Below the pieces are notes generated by a model. That model saw nothing but the letters and a program-made list of their open reading frames with translations, searched no databases and was not told the DNA's origin. This document shows, one piece after another, positions 8,091 to 15,497 of a stretch of DNA of 28,956 nt. The stretch's first letter is position 1, and every line of letters starts with the position of its first letter. This stretch comes from Dehalococcoidia bacterium (lineage in GTDB: Bacteria; Chloroflexota; Dehalococcoidia; UBA2979). The DNA is taken from the NCBI GenBank assembly GCA_004297315.1, contig SCTU01000097.1, forward strand, positions 1-28,956, given 5' to 3'. The position numbers were made by a program, and so were the translations under genes.

Positions 8091-8885
8091 TCAGTTGCCC
8101 GTGAAGTTTGGCTTCCGCTTCTCGAGGAACGCGCGCACACCTTCCTGACGGTCCGTGCTGTCGCGCGTGTGCGCCCCGGCGGCGCGCTCGTACTCGATCA
8201 GTTCGGCCAGTGAGTGGTCGCGGCCATACTGGATCATGCGCTTCGAGAACAGGATCGACAGCGGCGCGTTCCCGGCGAGTTCGTCCGCAAGTGCCATGGC
8301 GCGGGCGTCCGGGTCGTCGACCAGTTCATTGCCGAGGCCGATGCGGTACGCCTCGTCCGCGTTGACCTCGCGGCCAGTGAAGAAGAGTTCATAGGCGCGA
8401 GGCTCTCCGACGAGCCGCGGCAGCGACCAGGTCAGGCCGTTGTCGGGCGTAAACGCGCGCCGGACGAAGACCGTGGTGAAACGCGCGTTCGGCCCAAGGA
8501 TGCGGATGTCGAACGAACAGGCCCACGCCATGCCTCCGCCGGCGGCGACACCGTTGATCGAGGCGATCGTCGGCTTGTCGAGCGACGGCATCATCATCGA
8601 GATGGCGTTCTGCTCCAGGCGCCCGAACCGCTGACTCCGCGGCGGCGGTGGCGCGTTCGGGTCGCGCGGGCCGCCGAGGTCTGCGCCGGAACAGAAGCCA
8701 CGTCCCTCCGCCGTCACCACGACCACGCGCACGTCGTCGTCTTTTTGGAGTCGCTCGGTGAGGTCGAAGATTTCCGGGCGCGTCTTCGGGCCGAACGCGT
8801 TCAGGCGGTCGGGCCGGTTGATGCGGAAGTGCGCGACGTGGTCCTTGATGTCGAGGACAAGGTCCTCGTACTGCGGGTAGTCCAT
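8091..8885 (-). CDS. Crotonase / enoyl-CoA hydratase-isomerase family protein (2)
   Basis: A 264-residue crotonase. Oxyanion-hole segments are GRGFCSGADL (61-70) and GVAAGGGMAWACSFD (112-126). The position of rat Glu144 is F140, while E166 matches Glu164; D148 in PDNG is placed as in PaaG-like isomerases. It is therefore more likely an isomerase or another acyl-CoA enzyme than a plain hydratase. The frame is open to 9221, but that extension is arginine-rich antisense of the neighbouring gene. The ATG at 8885 has GGAGA 6 nt upstream (ATG at 8897 is an alternative). It follows the CaiB/BaiF gene after 53 nt on the same strand, suggesting that the CoA ester made by that enzyme is its substrate. 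Confidence 0.9.
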   Translation of the reverse strand: MDYPQYEDLVLDIKDHVAHFRINRPDRLNAFGPKTRPEIFDLTERLQKDDDVRVVVVTAEGRGFCSGADLGGPRDPNAPPPPRSQRFGRLEQNAISMMMPSLDKPTIASINGVAAGGGMAWACSFDIRILGPNARFTTVFVRRAFTPDNGLTWSLPRLVGEPRAYELFFTGREVNADEAYRIGLGNELVDDPDARAMALADELAGNAPLSILFSKRMIQYGRDHSLAELIEYERAAGAHTRDSTDRQEGVRAFLEKRKPNFTGN

Positions 8886-8938
8886 CGATGTCTCCATGCC
8901 GTCGGTCTTGCGCGATCGAATCGTGGGGCGCGGCGCGG

Positions 8939-10210
8939 TCACACGATGGCGTGCGCCTCTCGCAGGGCGGTGATTTCCGCTTCCGTGAGGCCGAACTCGT
9001 GCAGGATCTCCTCGACGTGGTCGCCCGGCATGTCCGCGGGGGCGCGGATGAACGAGGGCGTCCGGGAGAACGAGACGATCGGTTTCACCTGCCGCTCGGG
9101 ACCGGTGACCGGGTGGACGAGGTCCTGGAAGTAGTGGGTGCCCTGCTCGTCGTCGGCGACCTCTTCGGGCAACAGCACGGGCGCGACGGGCGCGCCCGCG
9201 GCGCGGAAGTCGCGCATCCATTCCGCGACGGTGCGCTGGCGGATGACGCGCTCGATCTCCTCGCGCTCGCGCTTCACCATCGCCGGGAAGTCGGGCGCGT
9301 GGACGTCGACCTTGGGGTCGTCATCGCCGAGGCCCTCGAACCCGAGGACGCGCCGGACCTGGACACGGCCGCCCGGGGTGTTCGCGCTGAAGACGAGCGC
9401 GCCGTCGCTGGCGTTGTAGCCCGTCCAGTAGTTGGCGCCTCGGCGCGCCGTGGGGGCGCCTTCCTGGCGGGCTTTGATCATATCGGCGTACGTGCCGCCG
9501 GCGGCACGGATCTCCGCGTACCGCTTCAGGATTTGCTCGCGGCTCGCCTTGTCGGAGGTCGCCTCGCGCATCGTCGTAAGGCCCTCGAGCGCCATCGCGC
9601 CCCCGACGAGCGAGGACTCGAGGTACTGGCCCTCGCCGGTCTTCTCGCGGTGGAAGAGCGCGGCGCAAACACCCATCGCGGCGCCGATGCCGGCCGCGGT
9701 GTCGCCGAGCGAGATGCCGCTGATCATCTCCGGTGCGCCGTTTTCGTCGATCTTCCCGTTCGCCGCCATGGCGCCCGAATACGCCTGCGCGGTCATGTCC
9801 GCGCCGGCGTCCTCGGACATCGGCCCCTCGGAGCCGAAGCCGCTGATGTTGGCGTAGATGATGCGGGGGTTGATCTTCGAGAGCGTCTCGTAATCGATCC
9901 CGAGGCGCTTCGGGACGCCGGGCCGGTAGTTCGTGACCACGACGTCGACGTCCCTCACCATGCGGTGGATCAGGTCGCGCGCGGCAGGCTCCTTCAGGTC
10001 CATCTGGATCGTCCGCTTGCCGCGGTTGACCCACTGGAAGATCTTGCTCGTGCCGGGCACGACGCCGACGTGGCGCCGGGGCTCGCCCTCGGGCGGCTCG
10101 ACTTTGACGACGTCGGCGCCGAGGTCTGCGAGGTTCATGCCGAGGTAGGGGCCGGCGACAATGAGCGAGAATTCGAGCACTCGCACGCCGTGAAGCGGTC
10201 CTTCGGGCAT
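8939..10210 (-). CDS. CaiB/BaiF class III CoA-transferase (2)
   Basis: A 423-residue paralogue of the enzyme at 6168-7475. It has GVRVLEFSLIVAGP at the N terminus, LGADVVKVEPPEGEP, and the catalytic aspartate D170 in SLGDTAAG. It also carries the segment IRAAGGTYADMIKARQ, shared with the first copy (IRARGGTYREMIDTRQ), which suggests a common subfamily with related but different substrates. ATG at 10210 was chosen because GGGGAGG lies 6 nt upstream; an in-frame start at 10240 has no such support. It is the first gene of a two-gene minus-strand unit with crotonase 2 and is divergent from the FNR-type reductase across only 71 nt. Confidence 0.92.
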   Translation of the reverse strand: MPEGPLHGVRVLEFSLIVAGPYLGMNLADLGADVVKVEPPEGEPRRHVGVVPGTSKIFQWVNRGKRTIQMDLKEPAARDLIHRMVRDVDVVVTNYRPGVPKRLGIDYETLSKINPRIIYANISGFGSEGPMSEDAGADMTAQAYSGAMAANGKIDENGAPEMISGISLGDTAAGIGAAMGVCAALFHREKTGEGQYLESSLVGGAMALEGLTTMREATSDKASREQILKRYAEIRAAGGTYADMIKARQEGAPTARRGANYWTGYNASDGALVFSANTPGGRVQVRRVLGFEGLGDDDPKVDVHAPDFPAMVKREREEIERVIRQRTVAEWMRDFRAAGAPVAPVLLPEEVADDEQGTHYFQDLVHPVTGPERQVKPIVSFSRTPSFIRAPADMPGDHVEEILHEFGLTEAEITALREAHAIV

Positions 10211-10237
10211 GGTGGTCCTCCCCACGAGAATCACGCG

Positions 10238-10245
10238 CATAATAG
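10238..10245. promoter_or_regulatory. AT-rich core of a divergent promoter region (CATAATAG)
   Basis: The only AT-rich string in the 71-nt gap between the divergent CaiB/BaiF and reductase genes is CATAATAG. It reads CATAAT on the plus strand and TATTAT on the minus strand, both near -10 consensus, and lies 28 nt from the minus ATG and 37 nt from the plus ATG. No -35 boxes are clear. Confidence 0.3.
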
Positions 10246-10281
10246 TCCGGCCTGCAAGCGCGGGACGTAGGAAGGCCTCCG

Positions 10282-10974
10282 ATGATCCCCGCCACGATCT
10301 CCGCCATCCGGCAGGCCACGCCCACGATCAAGGTCTTCACGCTGGACACCGGCGGCGAGCAGTTTCAGTTCAAGGCCGGCCAGTGGCTCGACTTCTATGT
10401 CGACCTGGACGGCGAGGAGGGCATCGGGGGGTACTCGATGACCTCGTCGCCGCTGACCGCGGGCTCGGTGGAACTCGCCATCAAGGAGTCGGAAGCGAAC
10501 CCGGTGACCCGGCACTTGCACGAGCGGACGCGCGTCGGGGACCGCGTGACGATCGACGGCGGCCAGGGCGACTGCTACTACGAGGCGGGCATGGCGGCGT
10601 CGCTCGTGTTGGTCGCCGGCGGGATCGGGATCACGCCGATCATCAGCATCGTCCGCTACTCCACCGTCGCGACGCCGGAGGTCCCCGTGACGTTGCTGTA
10701 CGCGGCCACGTCGCCGGAGGAGTTGTTGTTCCGCGAGGAACTCGAAACGTTGGCCGCGCGCGACCCGCGGTTCCGCGTCGAGTTCTACGTCACACGGGGC
10801 GAAGCCGGCCCGCTCCATGCCGGGCACATCGACGAGGACGCGCTGCGGGCGACGCTCGACCGGGAGGCCGTCTACTTCGTGTGCGGACCGCCGGCCATGA
10901 TCGACCGCACCGTCGAGATCCTCGGACATCTCGGAATCCCGCCCGCGCATGTCCGCTTCGAGCGCTGGTGGTAG
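10282..10974 (+). CDS. FAD/NAD(P)-binding ferredoxin-reductase-like oxidoreductase
   Basis: A 230-residue protein with the two-domain ferredoxin-NADP reductase fold. The flavin-binding segment is GGYSMTSSPL, the RxYS motif without its arginine. The pyridine-nucleotide motif is VAGGIGITPI and the terminal motif is VCGPPAMI. No 2Fe-2S domain is attached, unlike in phenol or toluate dioxygenase reductases, so it probably passes electrons between NAD(P)H and a separate partner that is not visible here. AGGAAGG precedes the ATG with a 6-nt spacer. It is transcribed alone and converges on the MFS gene with 17 nt between stops. Confidence 0.9.
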   Translation: MIPATISAIRQATPTIKVFTLDTGGEQFQFKAGQWLDFYVDLDGEEGIGGYSMTSSPLTAGSVELAIKESEANPVTRHLHERTRVGDRVTIDGGQGDCYYEAGMAASLVLVAGGIGITPIISIVRYSTVATPEVPVTLLYAATSPEELLFREELETLAARDPRFRVEFYVTRGEAGPLHAGHIDEDALRATLDREAVYFVCGPPAMIDRTVEILGHLGIPPAHVRFERWW

Positions 10975-10995
10975 CTGAGCGGCCGCGGGCCTCAG
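10975..10995. terminator. Possible bidirectional terminator between convergent genes
   Basis: CTGAG (10975-10979) and CTCAG (10991-10995) form a 5-bp stem around a GC-rich loop that contains GCGGCCGC. It spans the whole gap and reaches into the MFS stop codon. There is no T tract, so intrinsic termination is uncertain. Confidence 0.25.
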
Positions 10996-12317
10996 GACTG
11001 CCGGACGGACCGTCCGAAGATCATGACCAGCACGACACCGACGCCGCATACGAGTTGGGACAGCATGACGCCGTCTTGCACCCCGAAGCGGGTGACGAGG
11101 AAGGTCATGAAGATGGTGCCAATCGGCGTGAGCCCCGACCCCATGTTGAACGCGGCCATCCCGCGTCCCCGCATGTCCGACCGGACATTCGTCTGGAACA
11201 TGCTCGTGTTCACTGCCCGCGCGACGCTGTGGAAGAGGCCCGCAGTCGCCAGACATGCGAGGGCGGCGAGGAAGACGTCCATCCGCGTGAACGAGACAAC
11301 GAGGACGACGTACATGATCTCGCCGCCGAGCAGATAGCGACCCTTGTGGCGCACATCGCCGGCGCGGGCAAGCGACAGCAGCCCGATGATCGAGCCGATC
11401 GCGAGCATGGAGACGAGCCAGCCGTATTCGCGTGAGCCGCCGTGGAATACCTGCTTGGCGAAGATCGGCATGAACGACAGGTACGGGATCACGAACAGCG
11501 ACGGCAGCGCGTTCATCGCGAGCAGCCAGCGCAGGCGGTCCTCGCTGGCGAGGTAGCGGAAGCCGTCGAAGACCTCGACAAGCGGGTTCACGCCTCGCTC
11601 GCGCGCCGCCTGCTTGCGCGACCTCAGTGCCATGGCGGTGAGCATCGAGATGCCGCGCATGCCGGCGACCATGATGAACGCCGCGCCCACGTTCCACGCG
11701 ACGATGACGCCCGTCAGCGGCGGGCCGATGATCCTCGACACATTCTGGGCGACAGAGTTGAGCGCGATCGCGTTTGTGAGCGTCTCCGGCTCTGAGATGT
11801 CGTGCACATAGGCCTGCTGGGCCGGGCCGGTGGCCGTGTTCATGATCGAGGAGACGATTGCGAAGACGTAGCAATGCCACACCTGGACGGCGTCCGTGAG
11901 CACCAGCCCGGCGAGGATCGCCGCCTGGAGCGACCCGACGGCGCTGGTGCCGATCATGATCGCGCGGCGGGGGTAGCGGTCAGCCAGCAGCCCTGCGAAC
12001 GGTCCGAGTACGAGCGAGAGGATTCCGCCGAAGAAGGCGACCTTTCCCAGTTCGACCGCCGAGTCCGTGAGGACATAAACGAGCCAGTTGAGGCCGATCT
12101 GCTGGCCCCACTGGCTGAAACCGAGGGCAGAGGTGCCGGCCCAGAGCAGCCGGAAATCGCGACTCTTGAAGGACTCGAAGGTACCGATCTCGCGGTGTCC
12201 GCCGCCACCGCCTTCGGGCCCGCCTGCCGCAGCGACAGGGGTCACATCAACTGGGGGCGGGGCGGGGATCGAGGCAGGCGGTGCGATGGCGCGGCGGATC
12301 AACGGGTCGTTGGCCAT
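10992..12317 (-). CDS. MFS transporter (DHA3/EntS-like group)
   Basis: A 441-residue integral membrane protein with a proline- and glycine-rich cytoplasmic N-terminal tail of about 50 residues before the first membrane helix. About twelve hydrophobic segments follow. The loop GLLADRYPRRAIMIG after helix 2 fits the MFS motif-A signature (GxLaDrxGrR), and the sequence around FKSRDFRLLWAGTS is typical of the MFS_3/EntS-like exporters. It probably exports a small molecule by proton antiport; the cargo is unknown. GAGGCGGTG lies before the ATG at 12317. It is divergent from the gamma-carbonic anhydrase gene and is a one-gene unit. Confidence 0.88.
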   Translation of the reverse strand: MANDPLIRRAIAPPASIPAPPPVDVTPVAAAGGPEGGGGGHREIGTFESFKSRDFRLLWAGTSALGFSQWGQQIGLNWLVYVLTDSAVELGKVAFFGGILSLVLGPFAGLLADRYPRRAIMIGTSAVGSLQAAILAGLVLTDAVQVWHCYVFAIVSSIMNTATGPAQQAYVHDISEPETLTNAIALNSVAQNVSRIIGPPLTGVIVAWNVGAAFIMVAGMRGISMLTAMALRSRKQAARERGVNPLVEVFDGFRYLASEDRLRWLLAMNALPSLFVIPYLSFMPIFAKQVFHGGSREYGWLVSMLAIGSIIGLLSLARAGDVRHKGRYLLGGEIMYVVLVVSFTRMDVFLAALACLATAGLFHSVARAVNTSMFQTNVRSDMRGRGMAAFNMGSGLTPIGTIFMTFLVTRFGVQDGVMLSQLVCGVGVVLVMIFGRSVRQS

Positions 12318-12366
12318 TGCGCACCGCCTCGCTGCTACCGTCGGATGTACGGTGCCCGATGACGGA

Positions 12367-12372
12367 CATTAT
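12367..12372. promoter_or_regulatory. AT-rich core of a divergent promoter region (CATTAT / CATAAT)
   Basis: CATTAT lies near the middle of the 107-nt gap between the MFS gene and the gamma-carbonic anhydrase gene, about 50 nt from each ATG. Its complement is CATAAT, the same hexamer as at 10238. A shared -10 core for both directions is possible; -35 boxes are not recognised. Confidence 0.25.
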
Positions 12373-12424
12373 GCACCCCGGCGCCAGAGGCGACGGGAGC
12401 GGCGGCCATTGAGAGGCAGGGACC

Positions 12425-13006
12425 ATGCTGTTCGAGTTGGACGGGAAGCGGCCGCAGGTCGCTCCCAGCGCGTGGATCGCGCCAGGGGCGTGCGTCATCG
12501 GCGACGTCGTGATCGGTGAGCGCTCCACGGTGTGGCCGGGGGCGGTGATCCGCGGCGACTACTCCTCGATCCGCATTGGCGAAAACGTCCACGTCGAGGA
12601 CGGAGTGATCCTCCATTCCGGCAGCGGGCTGACGCTGGGCAACCACATCACGATCGGCCATTCGGTGGTCGTGCACTGCAAGTCGGTCGGCAACTTCGTG
12701 CTGCTCGGGAACAACTGCACCGTCCTGGACGACGCGGTTGTCGAGGACGACTGCATCGTCGCCGCGAACGCCCTCGTGTCACCGCGCGAGGTCGTGCCGT
12801 CCGGTTCGATCGTCATGGGTGTGCCGGGCGTGATCACGCGGGCACGTCCGGACCAACTCGAGCGGCGTCGCGCCTACCAGGGTTCGAGCAGCGGCGGCTA
12901 CCACGAGAACGCGATGCGCTATCGCGCGGCGGGGATCGAGGAGCGGCAGTTCTGGTCACCGCCGCCGGGGGCCGTCGGAGAGCTGCCGGCGGGCTGGCGC
13001 GGTTGA
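12425..13006 (+). CDS. Gamma-carbonic anhydrase family protein (left-handed beta-helix)
   Basis: A 193-residue hexapeptide-repeat protein. Repeats of the type IGExxxV, VHVEDGVILH and ITIGHSVVVHC run through residues 20-125. The three zinc-ligand histidines of gamma-carbonic anhydrases appear as H64, H79 and H84; the 5-residue spacing of the last two equals that of Methanosarcina Cam (His117/His122). It lacks Cam's acidic loop and so belongs to the CamH/YrdA-like group, some of which are active while others have no shown activity. It would act as a cytoplasmic trimer. The C-terminal tail (residues 140-193) is Arg- and Gly-rich with aromatic residues. GAGAGG lies 8 nt before the ATG. Confidence 0.9.
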   Translation: MLFELDGKRPQVAPSAWIAPGACVIGDVVIGERSTVWPGAVIRGDYSSIRIGENVHVEDGVILHSGSGLTLGNHITIGHSVVVHCKSVGNFVLLGNNCTVLDDAVVEDDCIVAANALVSPREVVPSGSIVMGVPGVITRARPDQLERRRAYQGSSSGGYHENAMRYRAAGIEERQFWSPPPGAVGELPAGWRG

Positions 13007-13063
13007 CGGTGGAGGCGGGGGGTCCCCTCGAAGTGGGGCGGCACCGATGGTGATCCCGGTAGG

Positions 13064-13069
13064 TATGAT
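13064..13069 (+). promoter_or_regulatory. -10-like TATGAT upstream of crotonase 3
   Basis: TATGAT occurs 29 nt before the ATG at 13099, in the 92-nt gap after the gamma-carbonic anhydrase gene. It suggests that crotonase 3 has its own promoter. No -35 box is evident. Confidence 0.35.
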
Positions 13070-13098
13070 GCGGCACGCAGGAAAGCGGGGCGCGTGAA

Positions 13099-13881
13099 AT
13101 GAACGACTCGGTACTGTTCGAGGTGGCGGACGGGGTCGCCACGATCACCCTCAACCGGCCTGAGGCCCTGAACACGATGAACCATGACCTCTCGGCGGGT
13201 CTGGCCGAGGCGTCACGGGAGATCCGCGACAATGACGCGATCCGGGTCGCGATCATCACGGGCAATGGCCGCGCGTTCTGCGCCGGCGCCGACCTGCGCG
13301 AGCGCAGCGCGACCGGACGGGGCTTCAACAATCCCGCAGACGTCTTCAGCACCACGTCCGGCGGCGGCCTCGGTGCGGCGGACGTGAAGAAACCGATCAT
13401 CGCCGCCATCAACGGGTACTGCCTCGGCGGCGGGTTCGAGATGGCATTGACGTGCGATCTGCGGATCGCCTCCGAGGATGCGAGTTTCGGCCTGCCCGAG
13501 ATCACGCGCGGCTTCTTCCCGGGTGGCGGGGGGCCGGTGCGGTTGCCGAGGTTCATCCCACAGGCATTCGCGGCGGAGATCGTCCTGCTTGGCGAGCGGT
13601 TCGACGCGGCCACGGCGCAGCGCTACGGGGTGGTCAGCCGCGTGCTCCCGCCCGAGCAGCTGATGACGACCGCGCACGAGATGGCGGCACGCATCGCCGG
13701 GTACGCCCCGATCGCGGTGCGCGCGGTCACGGAGTTGATGCGGTCTCAGGGTGACCTACCGCTGGAGCGCGCGCTGCGGCTCGGTTCGTCACTCCGCTGG
13801 ATTGTGGGCCAGACCGAAGACGCGCACGAAGGCCCACGCGCGTTTGTGGAGAAGCGCGCGCCGCAGTTCAAGGGACGGTAG
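13099..13881 (+). CDS. Enoyl-CoA hydratase (crotonase family, 3)
   Basis: A 260-residue crotonase that keeps both catalytic glutamates: E134 in FGLPEITRG (rat Glu144) and E160 in QAFAAEIVL (rat Glu164). Oxyanion-hole segments are GRAFCAGADL (57-66) and GYCLGGGFEMALTCD (106-120), and the C terminus ends in the usual EKRAPQFKG. It should hydrate trans-2-enoyl-CoA esters in beta-oxidation or a similar pathway, and is the best candidate for a conventional hydratase of the four in this window. The Shine-Dalgarno site is weak, GGGG being about 8 nt before the ATG. It converges on the beta-propeller gene with 6 nt between stops. Confidence 0.93.
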   Translation: MNDSVLFEVADGVATITLNRPEALNTMNHDLSAGLAEASREIRDNDAIRVAIITGNGRAFCAGADLRERSATGRGFNNPADVFSTTSGGGLGAADVKKPIIAAINGYCLGGGFEMALTCDLRIASEDASFGLPEITRGFFPGGGGPVRLPRFIPQAFAAEIVLLGERFDAATAQRYGVVSRVLPPEQLMTTAHEMAARIAGYAPIAVRAVTELMRSQGDLPLERALRLGSSLRWIVGQTEDAHEGPRAFVEKRAPQFKGR

Positions 13882-13887
13882 CGGAGG

Positions 13888-15339
13888 TCAGCGCAGGGCG
13901 GCCACGTCGCCGTCGGCCGTCGCTATGTAGGTCGCGGCGTGGGTGGGCGAGGCCCATTGCAGTCCGTCGATGTTGCGTTCGGCGCGTTGCTCGCCCGTGC
14001 CGGCGTCGAGGAGCCGCAGCCGCCCGTCTTCGATGAACAGCACGCCATCCCCGGTCATGACCGGCGTCGTGAGCAGCCGTCCGGTCTTCGCGGACCATAC
14101 CTGCTGGCCGTCGCGCAGCGCCGTCGCAGTGCCGTCCGGCACGGCCGCGACGACGATGTCTTCTCCGAACGCAGCCCCCATCGTCCGCCTCGACAACGAG
14201 TTCAGGTGCCAGAGTGTGACCTCGACCGGCGGGCGGGGGGCCATCCGGTAGATGTACATCCGGAACCAGAAACTCCGTAGGGCATCGCCGCCGAGGTTTG
14301 CGTTGACGATCTTCATCCACCACGGGTGGCGCGTCGATGTCTCGAACGCGGTCGCGGTGCGTCCGTACACCGCCACCACGTCACCGTCGCGGATGCCCAC
14401 GGAGGATGGGCGTGAGCGGGAGAACGAGACGTAGTACACGTCCTCGCCGGTCGTGCGGTCGAAGACGATCGCCTTGTTCGCGGTAGCGATGACGAGGTAG
14501 TTGCCCTCGATGACCGGCGTGACATTCGCCGCGACGACGTCGAGCGGGTGGTCCCAGAGCGTCCGCCCGTCCTCCGCGTCGAGCGCGACGAGGCCGTCCT
14601 CGTGGGAGACGTAGACCACGCCATCAGCGACGAGCGGTGAGGACTCGAACGACTCGGCCACTGCGCGGCGCCAGACCTCTTTCCCGTTCGCCGCATCGAG
14701 CGCGAGGACGAGGCCCTCACGCTGCGCGATGTAGATGCGGTCGCCCGCGATCGCCGGCGCGGACAGCGGTGGGTTGTCGAGCGTGAGGTTGGCCGTCCAG
14801 AGCGTCTTCCCCGAGGCTGCGTCCAGCGAGACCAAGCGGCCATCCTGGAGGGGCGCGATGACACTCCTGCCGTCCGTCACCAGTGCGGTCGCAGCGGGAG
14901 AGCCGAGCGTCGTCCGCCATGCCTCGACGCCGTCGATGTGGGCGGGAGCGGAGGTCGCCCTGGTGCCTCGGTTGTCTCCATCCTGCGTCGACCAGGCGCC
15001 GGGGGCGGCGGACCGCGCCGTGGAGGAAGGGACGTGCGGGCGCGGCGGCTTCGCGACAAAGACGTCGTATGTCCACCAGCCTACGAGCAGCAGCACGAGG
15101 GCGAGCGACGCGTACCGCAGAATTCGCCCGAGGGTGAATTTCTGCTCCCGGCTGCGGGCCAGACTCGCGGGGACTTTCGGCGCGGACGCGGCCTCGTCCG
15201 GCGGCAGCGGCGCCACCCCCGCGATGTCCCGCCAGCAGTACAAGCAGCGATCCGAGGCCGCGCTGACGCGGCCACAAGCCGGGCAGCGCCGTGCGATCTG
15301 CTGCGGGACGGGGGCTGAGGCTTCGCGCATTGGTTTCAT
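13888..15339 (-). CDS. Membrane-anchored PQQ-like beta-propeller protein with N-terminal zinc ribbon
   Basis: A 483-residue protein with three parts. Residues 19-35 form a zinc ribbon with C19, C22, C32 and C35 (CPACG and CLYC). A single membrane helix spans about 75-95 (RYASLALVLLLVGWWTY). The rest is a beta-propeller with repeats such as LDAASGKTLW, LDAANGKEVWRR and LDAEDGRTLWDH, as in BamB and PQQ-binding-like domains. The metal-binding head should be cytoplasmic and the propeller outside. No PQQ enzyme active site is evident, so a scaffold or binding role is likelier than a dehydrogenase. No Shine-Dalgarno site precedes the ATG at 15339; an in-frame ATG three codons later is an alternative. 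A TACGAT overlaps the start. Confidence 0.85.
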   Translation of the reverse strand: MKPMREASAPVPQQIARRCPACGRVSAASDRCLYCWRDIAGVAPLPPDEAASAPKVPASLARSREQKFTLGRILRYASLALVLLLVGWWTYDVFVAKPPRPHVPSSTARSAAPGAWSTQDGDNRGTRATSAPAHIDGVEAWRTTLGSPAATALVTDGRSVIAPLQDGRLVSLDAASGKTLWTANLTLDNPPLSAPAIAGDRIYIAQREGLVLALDAANGKEVWRRAVAESFESSPLVADGVVYVSHEDGLVALDAEDGRTLWDHPLDVVAANVTPVIEGNYLVIATANKAIVFDRTTGEDVYYVSFSRSRPSSVGIRDGDVVAVYGRTATAFETSTRHPWWMKIVNANLGGDALRSFWFRMYIYRMAPRPPVEVTLWHLNSLSRRTMGAAFGEDIVVAAVPDGTATALRDGQQVWSAKTGRLLTTPVMTGDGVLFIEDGRLRLLDAGTGEQRAERNIDGLQWASPTHAATYIATADGDVAALR

Positions 15340-15456
15340 CGTAGCAGGGCGGGATCCCGATGTTCCCCGAGGCCGTGTTTGGATTCGAGTCGTGCGCCGA
15401 GGGCGGATCGCGAACGTTTGAGGGGAAGCGCGAACGGGCGATTGTGGTCGGACAAC

Positions 15457-15462
15457 TAGTAT
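15457..15462 (+). promoter_or_regulatory. -10-like TAGTAT upstream of the M20 peptidase
   Basis: TAGTAT (in CAACTAGTATGCG) lies 35 nt before the ATG at 15498, within the 158-nt divergent gap. It supports the start at 15498 over the longer open frame that begins at 15360. Confidence 0.3.
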
Positions 15463-15497
15463 GCGCGCGAATCGCGATCGTTCGAACGGAGACGTCC

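Noticed and set aside
10231..11880. Minus-strand open frame of 549 residues covering the FNR-type gene and part of the MFS gene
   Set aside because: It overlaps two well-supported genes and has no recognisable domain; a product of GC-rich codon bias.
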